Assembly: GCA_964602895.1 (NCBI GenBank)
Contig: CAZRTG010000006.1
Coordinates: 1 to 43,160, forward strand
Direction of reading: 5' to 3'
Length of the DNA stretch: 43,160 bases
Source of the DNA: JAWXBM01 sp964602895
GTDB taxonomy: Bacteria; Pseudomonadota; Gammaproteobacteria; Xanthomonadales; SZUA-36
A program made the position numbers and the translations under genes. Positions 34,141-41,288 of this stretch are shown piece by piece (the stretch's first letter is position 1; the number at the start of each line of letters is the position of its first letter). The notes under the pieces are model-generated. The model was given only the letters and a program-made list of their open reading frames with translations. It did no database searches and was not told the origin of the DNA.

Positions 34141-35997
34141 CTAGTGGGAATCAAAGATGGTCTGATACCTGGCAACGGCAGATTTCACAGCCTCGCGCTC
34201 TGCAGTCGTTGGGTTTCGAGGATCCTTGGCGGGCGGCAGACTGCCAAATTTGAGCAGACAGGCGGTGAGCAGCATGCGTGCCTTGGTGGCGGTCAGGTTG
34301 TTACCGGCGATAGCCGGACGGTTTAAATAGTAGATAGTTGGTGTTGAGCCACCGGCATTTCCTCGCCCTGTAAACACGACGGGCATGCCACTGAATACGG
34401 CGATTTGAAGTGCGCTCTCCGGCGCGCGAGTGAGCATGCCATAGGGTGCCAGTCCTTCTGCGACAAAACCTGCCAGCGGATTCTGTTTCAGATTTTTGTC
34501 AATGCGGGCCATGATATCGACCTCGTCATCGGGATTCGGAATCAGGCTATCCTGACTGAAGTATCCATATTTGACGATGGATACTTTGGGGATGTTTTGG
34601 CCGAGAAGAAAACCGTTCTCATCTTTGATGTGAACCCTGCTTTCTTTGAATTCACCATTTTGCCACAGTACACCATTGACAAAGTCGGGCAGTTCCGTCA
34701 GTCGCACATCGGATTGCCAGGTATGCTTCATGCTGGGTTTGAAATATATTTGTGCGGGGCCAGGGGCACCCATTGTGCCGAGTATACCGCCGTGATCTCC
34801 GGTCGCTATGTAGCCGCCGGGGCGTGCATCGGATTTTTGCACCTGCCTTGCTGCAAAGATCTGTTCTTCCTGGATCAGAACGGCTCCCAATTCATCGTTA
34901 TTATCAGAATCGCTCCAGACCTTTGAGATGATGTAATCGACAGAGTCGACGATGTTATGTGGTCCATCGGCAGAAACCGTACGGTTAACCCGCTGAGCTG
35001 CATTGCCGACAATGGGAATTTTGGTGTCGATGAGCAGGTTCAACCAATAGATCGTATCTTCCACCGTCGGACTGCCCTCCAGCCAGATGGCCCCCATATA
35101 ATCGCCCGCCATCAAAGTCCGTTGCACTTCGTTGACAACGGTGGCCAGGTCCTGGTGGCGTGTCGAGGTACGGAGGTGAGGAGGGTCGTAAGCAAAAAAA
35201 TCCTCGCCCATGATCTCCGCTGGAATATCACCCGTGCCCATATCGGTACGATCGCTCTCTGCCAGACCCTGTTTGTATCCTCCCGAAGGCAGCGCACGGT
35301 AGAAATCAAAGTCTGCTTTGGATGAAAGAACGTTACCGGTGCCATCAACATCAACTCCATATAGCCCACGGTCGATTTCTTCAAAAATTCGGGAAGCGTC
35401 CGGGAAAAAAGGCTGCCGGCACAGTTCTGCAGCAGCGTAGGGATGTTGACACTGTTCATCCCACGGTTTGCCATCAGCTTGCCGGGCCATATAAGGCAAC
35501 AGATAAAGTCCATCTTCCGGTTCGAGGAACACGCGGTACACCGGCTTGTCCGAGGGGTTGATCCGTTCGATGTGAAACGTGCCGTCTGCATCGATATATC
35601 CGTCCGGTGGACCGTACAGTTCAGCAGCATCCTGTTCCAGAGGATGTCCGCTGTAGGCTTCTATGAAAACCTCTACCTTTGCAGCCAAACGTTGTGGTAC
35701 CAGGTGGTCGTAAGCCGGCAGGCTCCCGTCGGGGTTTTTCAGCAAAGGCAAGCCGTACGTCTCGCGGGCCTTGTTACTGGTAACCAGCGGTGCACTGTTC
35801 TGGATAGTAGCACCCGTTCCGGAGAATACTGCAATCCTGGGTTTGTCACTTGCTGCCGCCCAAGGTGGCAAGACCAACATTGTGACCAGCGACACCACCA
35901 TGAACTTAAAGACAGTCATCGGCAGTGTATTGACTGGCGTCATCGGAGCTTCAGACCCATTCGGTTGAATCTCAGATCTGGATTGTGATTTGTGCAT
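34141..35997 (-). CDS. Exported asparaginase-like protein with insertion
   Basis: This 618-residue protein has an N-terminal signal (MVVSLVTMLVLPPWAAAS near residues 33-50) and asparaginase/glutaminase-fold motifs: the first catalytic loop FSGTGATI (residues 58-65), GAIWLEGSPTVEDTIYWLN (302-320), VSADGPHN (341-348) and AARQVQKS (382-389). The loop that reads HGTDT in L-asparaginases is EGSPT here, so the Asp of the Thr-Lys-Asp triad is Pro. The Lys is retained at 388. About 245 residues lie between the two catalytic loops instead of about 77, so a large domain is inserted. The substrate may not be asparagine. The start is uncertain: AGAGGG favours ATG 35997; ATG 35943 and 35919 are closer to the signal. 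Confidence 0.72.
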   Translation of the reverse strand: MHKSQSRSEIQPNGSEAPMTPVNTLPMTVFKFMVVSLVTMLVLPPWAAASDKPRIAVFSGTGATIQNSAPLVTSNKARETYGLPLLKNPDGSLPAYDHLVPQRLAAKVEVFIEAYSGHPLEQDAAELYGPPDGYIDADGTFHIERINPSDKPVYRVFLEPEDGLYLLPYMARQADGKPWDEQCQHPYAAAELCRQPFFPDASRIFEEIDRGLYGVDVDGTGNVLSSKADFDFYRALPSGGYKQGLAESDRTDMGTGDIPAEIMGEDFFAYDPPHLRTSTRHQDLATVVNEVQRTLMAGDYMGAIWLEGSPTVEDTIYWLNLLIDTKIPIVGNAAQRVNRTVSADGPHNIVDSVDYIISKVWSDSDNNDELGAVLIQEEQIFAARQVQKSDARPGGYIATGDHGGILGTMGAPGPAQIYFKPSMKHTWQSDVRLTELPDFVNGVLWQNGEFKESRVHIKDENGFLLGQNIPKVSIVKYGYFSQDSLIPNPDDEVDIMARIDKNLKQNPLAGFVAEGLAPYGMLTRAPESALQIAVFSGMPVVFTGRGNAGGSTPTIYYLNRPAIAGNNLTATKARMLLTACLLKFGSLPPAKDPRNPTTAEREAVKSAVARYQTIFDSH

Positions 35998-36100
35998 GCA
36001 ATACAGCCCTCTGTTTACGCCGGTGCGATACAAATAAATGCAGATCAATCAGTGCCGCCTGACTTGCAGGCTGCACTCAGGTTTACGATCTATAATAACT

Positions 36101-36115
36101 AATATTGTAAATAAT
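36101..36115 (+). promoter_or_regulatory. AT-rich shared motif, copy 2
   Basis: AATATTGTAAATAAT lies between the divergent asparaginase-like and second TonB receptor genes. Extended to 36117 it is partly palindromic (12 of 16). It resembles the copies at 32198-32212 and 41192-41206 in 13 of 15 positions each. Confidence 0.35.
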
Positions 36116-36263
36116 ATAGTTGACCATTATACTGAACTCGCTTGAAAAAAGTAACGTCATCAGTTTGCTATGTCTTGTAGCGATAGGTACCAACAGGCTC
36201 CGCCGAGCGTGGTTTGCGCGGTTGAGATTGAAATGTCAGGTTTCTGATACACGGGGATTTAGA

Positions 36264-38690
36264 ATGAAAACACGACAGAACACACTTTTCATCACCAACC
36301 TTATTGTGGCCTTGTGCCTCATTACACCATTGAAGATCATGGCTGACACTGCCTTGGAAGAAGTCATTGTAACTGCGACCAAACGAGGAGAGGTTTCGGT
36401 ACAGGATGTCGCCGGGGGCATTACTGCGCTGCCCGGTAAGTTCCTGGACGAGCATAATCTGCGGACGTTTGAAGACATCGCCCGGCTTGAACCATCTTTG
36501 CAATTCGGCAAAGCGGCCGAGGGAGACTTGCAACCGATTATTCGCGGAATTCAGTCTCCTGGGGTTGGAACCGTTGGTGTTTATTTCGATGAAACCGTTA
36601 TTACCGGAATGAATTTCGATGATGGTGGCGGGCGCACACCGGATATTGGTGCCTATGACATGCAGCGAGTGGAAATTCTGAAAGGACCGCAAGGCACCCT
36701 GTTTGGTGCCAGTTCGATGACCGGTACAGTGCGCTTCATTTCCAACAAGCCGGATACGAGCGGATTTGATGCCAACATTCGCGTCGGTGCACATACGCTA
36801 AAAGACGGAGACCCGGGTTACAACGCCGATGGCATGATCAACATACCGGTGGTCGAAGGCGTATTCGCACTCAGAGGTGTGGCCTGGCAGGAAAAGCGTG
36901 GCGGGTTTATTGATGAGTATTCAGGCCTGAACGCTGTCACCTTGAGAAAGGATGCCGACGAGGTCGAGAAGACAGGCGGGCGCATCATGGCGCGTTTTAC
37001 GCCGAATGAAAAGCTGACATTTGACGCCTACTACCTGCAGCAGGACGTTGAGGTGGATGGTCCGGTCGGCTTCTCACCGGTACCCACCGGCACGGCTCTG
37101 CCGATTACTATCATTGCCGGCCCGCCGTTCGTCGTCGGCCTCACGGCGCCGCCTCTGATCGGGTACTCGGGCAAGCGGATCATCACCGTGCCGTCGCACG
37201 AGGAAAATACCAATGATATCGAGATGTTTGGTGCGACCATGGATGCCGACCTGGGTTTTGGATCTATTGTGGCGACCGCTTCAGATTTCAAACTCAAGAG
37301 CTACAGTGCGACCGACACGACGGCGATCGCGACAAATTTTGGTCTGATTGATGTGGGAAGATTTTTTGGCACCGGAGAAATTGCTGTTCCGGCACCAAAC
37401 CTTTTGTCCCAAAACCAGGATCGGGAAGTAAAGGTTGCGGAAGTCCGGTTCAGTTCGGATTTGGACGGACCGTTCAACTTCGTGGCCGGTTATTATTATC
37501 AGGAAGACAAGATGGAAACGGAAACTCTGGTCGTATTGGCCGATACCGTGACGGGTGTTGGCTTGTGTCACAAACACGCCGAGTGTATTGCCGATCCGAC
37601 ATCGCCAGCGGCCTTTTCGATTGTGTATGGCACTGGTACCGATATCAAGATCAAGTCGCAGGCGTTTTTTGGGCATGCTGACTTTGAACTGAACGAGGCC
37701 TGGACTCTTGGAGCAGGCATTCGGTATTTCGATCTGAGGCAGAGTACCGTTGATTCCACAATGCAGGCCTTCCAGGGAAGTATACCCTTCACGGTCCCGC
37801 CTGCTTTCGGTGGGCCGGTGCAAACTGTTCCCGTCATAAATCCTGCCTACAAAGCAGACGATTCCAAGGTCACTTGGGATACCAGTTTGGGATACCAACC
37901 AGATGATAATCACCTCTACTATTTCCGGGCGGCTACCGGATTCAGACAGGGCGGTGCCAATGACGTCAATACTGCAATGCAATTGGGTGTTGTCATCCCC
38001 GAAAGCTATGATCCCGATACGGTGCTCAGCCTGGAATTGGGCGCCAAGACTACACTGCTTGATAACCGCCTGACACTCAATGCGGCTTACTTCAAGATGT
38101 ACTGGGATGACATACAGGTGCCTGGGCAGGATGCAACAGGTGCCATGGAATTCATCGCCAATGCCGCCAAGGGCCAGATTGATGGAATTGAGTTGGAAAT
38201 GGTTGCCCGCCCGACTGAGCAGTTGTTTCTGACATTTGGACTGACATGGCTGAATGCCGAGCTTACTGAAGATCAGACGCTGCTCGATCCAGGCTCTTAT
38301 ACGGGCCAGGAATTGCCACCTCGCGGCCTGGATGGCGACGATCTGCCCAAGGCCCCGGAGTGGGCTTTTTCCGGTAGTTTTGACTACACCGTACCCGTGT
38401 CCCTGATGGGCAGTTCCGATCTGGCATTCCGGGGCGATTTTTCCTACACAGGCAAATCGGACCGGTTCTTCAACGATTCCTTCGATAATAATATCGAAAT
38501 TGGTGACTACTTCCTGCTCAACCTGAGTGCCAATCTGTTGCGCAATAATTGGGTGTTCAGTGTGTACTGCAATAATGTTACCGACGAAGACCCGACCATC
38601 GATGTTTTGGGCAACGGTGCAGATGCCCAGCATCTGGTTACCGCGTTGCCACGCGCATTCGGTGCACAGATGCAGTGGAGATTCAGGTAG
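36264..38690 (+). CDS. TonB-dependent outer-membrane receptor (second)
   Basis: This 808-residue receptor has a signal peptide (MKTRQNTLFITNLIVALCLI, cleavage near residue 27), a TonB box (LEEVIVTATKR, residues 31-41), a plug with VEILKGPQGTLFGASSMTGT and a barrel ending in QWRFR. The last residue is Arg rather than the usual Phe, with Phe next to last, a small departure from the barrel-assembly signal. The ATG at 36264 is chosen because it directly precedes the signal peptide and GGGGA lies upstream; the frame is open 48 codons further up. It diverges from the exported asparaginase-like gene, which suggests that both act on one substrate. Confidence 0.92.
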   Translation: MKTRQNTLFITNLIVALCLITPLKIMADTALEEVIVTATKRGEVSVQDVAGGITALPGKFLDEHNLRTFEDIARLEPSLQFGKAAEGDLQPIIRGIQSPGVGTVGVYFDETVITGMNFDDGGGRTPDIGAYDMQRVEILKGPQGTLFGASSMTGTVRFISNKPDTSGFDANIRVGAHTLKDGDPGYNADGMINIPVVEGVFALRGVAWQEKRGGFIDEYSGLNAVTLRKDADEVEKTGGRIMARFTPNEKLTFDAYYLQQDVEVDGPVGFSPVPTGTALPITIIAGPPFVVGLTAPPLIGYSGKRIITVPSHEENTNDIEMFGATMDADLGFGSIVATASDFKLKSYSATDTTAIATNFGLIDVGRFFGTGEIAVPAPNLLSQNQDREVKVAEVRFSSDLDGPFNFVAGYYYQEDKMETETLVVLADTVTGVGLCHKHAECIADPTSPAAFSIVYGTGTDIKIKSQAFFGHADFELNEAWTLGAGIRYFDLRQSTVDSTMQAFQGSIPFTVPPAFGGPVQTVPVINPAYKADDSKVTWDTSLGYQPDDNHLYYFRAATGFRQGGANDVNTAMQLGVVIPESYDPDTVLSLELGAKTTLLDNRLTLNAAYFKMYWDDIQVPGQDATGAMEFIANAAKGQIDGIELEMVARPTEQLFLTFGLTWLNAELTEDQTLLDPGSYTGQELPPRGLDGDDLPKAPEWAFSGSFDYTVPVSLMGSSDLAFRGDFSYTGKSDRFFNDSFDNNIEIGDYFLLNLSANLLRNNWVFSVYCNNVTDEDPTIDVLGNGADAQHLVTALPRAFGAQMQWRFR

Positions 38691-38707
38691 GAAAATATCC
38701 GGACTTT

Positions 38708-38738
38708 GACATTGGCAGGGACTCCCCCTGCCAATGTC
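38708..38738. terminator. Strong bidirectional terminator-like hairpin
   Basis: GACATTGGCAGGG (38708-38720) and CCCTGCCAATGTC (38726-38738) form a perfect 13-bp stem with a 5-nt loop, between the convergent TonB receptor and MFS genes. The T-run is poor on both sides, but stem strength and position make termination likely. Confidence 0.75.
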
Positions 38739-38776
38739 TCTGGAATACAGGTTTGTTCAATCCGGACTCCTGCTGT

Positions 38777-39922
38777 TTATAAACGGTCTGCATATTTTGC
38801 AGCACCCCAGGCGAATACGCCCGACAATAGCGCGAACACCGTCGCGTAGACACCCACCCAGAAGTATCCGCCGCCCGCCAATAAGGCCATGCTCGCGATA
38901 AACGGCCCGATCGCAGTGCTCACGGTCTGCACGACTATGGAGGCCGCAGCAAGGTTCCCCACCGGATCAAGAACCGCCGTCAAGGCGCGATAAACAGGCA
39001 CCAGGAACATCAGGGCAATATTGAGGATCACAAACGATACAAAAAACACCGGATAGGTTTCCGCACTACCAAACATGAAACAACCCACTGCCTGGATCAG
39101 TACTCCAAATATAACCAGCTTGCGATAACCCCAGCGGCGTTTCCAATAATTGGCCATGACGGGTCCTATCCAGGTAAATAGGGAAACGGCCAGGAAAGCC
39201 TTGATGATGGCGTGATGATCCAGGTCCAGGGCAACTCCTATCCGCTCGGAAAAAGCCCATAAGGAATTGACGCCCATGTACAGACAGGCAATTCCGGCCA
39301 GAATCCACGGGAACGGCCACCACACACCACCACGGATAACACTGGCCGTATTCGTCACGGTTTCAAGCCTGGGAATCGCGAAGAGAAACGGCGCACCGAT
39401 AACCGTTCCGATCAAAACAATATAAAAGACAGCAATCCCGCCGAACAGCTCATGTAAACTGGACCATGACAGGTATATTGCACTCGCTACCAGCACGTAA
39501 CCGAGAGTAACCAGTGAAAAGGTGCGCTGAGGCCTTAGAGTCCCGGCAGCGGCAGCGGACCCGATCGTCAGCAACGCACCTTCACCGAAGCCCATCGCGA
39601 CCCGGCTTGCCAGAAACCACGACCACTGGCTTGAAAATGCCGCAACCGCGTGTGCGGCCAAGGTCAATACGACGGCTATCAACGCAAGTTTGCGTCGGTC
39701 AATACGGTGTACGGTGAGCATTAATACAAAAGCAGCAACCGACATCGAAGCAAATTGCAATACGGTAACCAGGCCTGCACCGCCAGCGGATAAATCAAAG
39801 CGTTCCGCAACACCTCCAATTACAAACGGCATCGTCAGCAGCCCAAGTTCGCCTACACAGACGGCGGCGACGACCGCGGCCAACTCAGGTTTTGTATAGT
39901 TCCTTCTTACTGAAGTATTCAT
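38777..39922 (-). CDS. MFS permease (second)
   Basis: This 381-residue major facilitator with about 12 helices has ELGLLTMPFVIGGVAERFDL in helix 1 and the following loop, HRIDRRKLALIAVVL as the loop after helix 2, and SRVAMGFGEGALLTIGSA in helix 4. It is shorter than the first MFS protein and not closely similar to it. The family is too broad to tell substrate. Position between two TonB receptor genes suggests inner-membrane transport of the compound the receptors bring in, or efflux of a product. Confidence 0.85.
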   Translation of the reverse strand: MNTSVRRNYTKPELAAVVAAVCVGELGLLTMPFVIGGVAERFDLSAGGAGLVTVLQFASMSVAAFVLMLTVHRIDRRKLALIAVVLTLAAHAVAAFSSQWSWFLASRVAMGFGEGALLTIGSAAAAGTLRPQRTFSLVTLGYVLVASAIYLSWSSLHELFGGIAVFYIVLIGTVIGAPFLFAIPRLETVTNTASVIRGGVWWPFPWILAGIACLYMGVNSLWAFSERIGVALDLDHHAIIKAFLAVSLFTWIGPVMANYWKRRWGYRKLVIFGVLIQAVGCFMFGSAETYPVFFVSFVILNIALMFLVPVYRALTAVLDPVGNLAAASIVVQTVSTAIGPFIASMALLAGGGYFWVGVYATVFALLSGVFAWGAAKYADRL

Positions 39923-40373
39923 AAATCAAAATCGCTATGGTTAATAAAGATTGGCGGGCGTACCTGTTTACGATCCTGATTCAGGCCGTAATCCTGAGGT
40001 CCGAGCGTGGCCATGTCAGGGCAGGGATGCAGCGTACATGGCGTAAGATGCATCTTCAATATTCGGTCAGCTTCCAATGGCAATCACTGAATCCATCACT
40101 TGTGAAAACAGGTAACCATCGGCCGATTGTCCCCATGAAGTTGACCGGACATATTTGAGTTGATTGACTTTCGTAATTTGAACGGCCATTCCCATGCAGG
40201 GTTCCGGCCTCATCGAGAGTGCGTTCCGGTGTGGAGAGTTATTTTTTTATCGATGGTAACCTCGACATTCATATCATCAAGCAAAACGAAATGCTTGAAT
40301 GTGCCATTAACATCAACAGCATTCGGTTTTGTCTGGCAGTACTCGAACATTCGCACGGGCTCCCGGTGCCGCC
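39923..40373. other. Gene-poor gap with an unassigned short frame
   Basis: About 450 bp without a recognisable gene. A minus-strand frame (40210-40401) overlaps the 3' end of the DUF1989 gene and could encode 63 residues, including NAVDVNGTFKHFVLLDDMNV. I do not recognise it and see no ribosome-binding site that would support it. It could be a small gene or a worn gene end. Confidence 0.35.
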
Positions 40374-41174
40374 CTAAACTCCCCCGGCCGATTCCAGCCA
40401 TCGACCGTATTCAGCCGTTCTCGCCTCTTTAAGGCTGTTGGCTTTGTCTTCATAGTCGCTGTTGGGGACAAAGATCACCGCATACAGCGACGTCGGCTGC
40501 CAGTTGTTGACCTGCCCGGTTTCGCCGGGGCAGTTGGAGATCGTGACGATAAGATCTCTTTCTGCCATGAGGTCGACATAGTCGCCAGGTTTGCTGAGGA
40601 CCGGCGGGATTTCCAGGCTGCCATCGGGCCGGTACTGGAAATCCATGAAAAACGATATACAGCTGCCCCAGTCGACGTCCAGAGCACAGAATTCCGGGTA
40701 ACCCGCCATGCGCATGGCCGCGACAAAATTTGCGTGGCAGGTGTGTTGATTGGGCATCCCGCGAACGATCCGTCCCCATGCCTCGTTGCAAAAAGCGCCG
40801 GCGAAAGCATGATGGCCTCCTGAGGTGTCATCGCTGATTATGGCCAGCTTGTCGCCGAGTTTGGACCAGATTCCGTCACCGGGTTGCCAGTTATCCCATT
40901 TGCGCTCTTTACCCATGCTGACGCTGCAATTGACGCAGTTATAGAGATCGTTGGCGTCATAAATGATGCAGTCGAAACACTGTTGGCCTTCGAGGTCGAT
41001 AACCCGTATGACCTGCCCCTGTTCAACCAGGCCACCCCAGTTGCCGCGAGGGGGAAGAAACTGATAACTCACGACTTCGCCAGGAACCACAGGCTTGTTT
41101 TTCATGAGCTCAAGGTATCGAGCATAGACACTGTCTGCCGGAGAACCGGGAAGTGTTGTTGATTGCGTGAGCAT
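40374..41174 (-). CDS. DUF1989/urea-carboxylase-associated family protein
   Basis: This 266-residue protein belongs to the DUF1989 family, some members of which form carboxyguanidine deiminase next to urea carboxylase. Landmarks are VIRVIDLEGQQCFDCIIYDA, AIISDDTSGGHHAFAGAFC (residues 111-129), a Cys/His-rich PNQHTCHANF, a FFMDF segment, and the C-terminal SNCPGETGQVNNWQPTSL. The Cys and His at conserved places suggest a metal site. No urea carboxylase or allophanate hydrolase lies nearby, so the role here is more likely hydrolysis of a C-N bond of the cluster's own substrate. It diverges from the third TonB receptor by 114 bp. Confidence 0.85.
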   Translation of the reverse strand: MLTQSTTLPGSPADSVYARYLELMKNKPVVPGEVVSYQFLPPRGNWGGLVEQGQVIRVIDLEGQQCFDCIIYDANDLYNCVNCSVSMGKERKWDNWQPGDGIWSKLGDKLAIISDDTSGGHHAFAGAFCNEAWGRIVRGMPNQHTCHANFVAAMRMAGYPEFCALDVDWGSCISFFMDFQYRPDGSLEIPPVLSKPGDYVDLMAERDLIVTISNCPGETGQVNNWQPTSLYAVIFVPNSDYEDKANSLKEARTAEYGRWLESAGGV

Positions 41175-41191
41175 CTCTGCGATTTCCTTAC

Positions 41192-41206
41192 ATTATTTAA
41201 AATATA
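41192..41206 (-). promoter_or_regulatory. AT-rich shared motif, copy 3
   Basis: On the minus strand this reads TATATTTTAAATAAT, matching 13 of 15 positions of the site at 36101-36115. It lies 17 bp upstream of the DUF1989 start, in the divergent promoter shared with the third TonB receptor. Confidence 0.3.
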
Positions 41207-41288
41207 TAAAATAGTTTGATTAATAATCATGTAATATGCAAGTATGACAGATCGGGTTCGTTAATTGGATTATGTGGGTGATCAAGCT

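Noticed and set aside
37281..38633. A 450-codon open frame on the minus strand
   Set aside because: It lies entirely inside the second TonB receptor gene, has no family motifs and is explained as an antisense shadow of its codon pattern.
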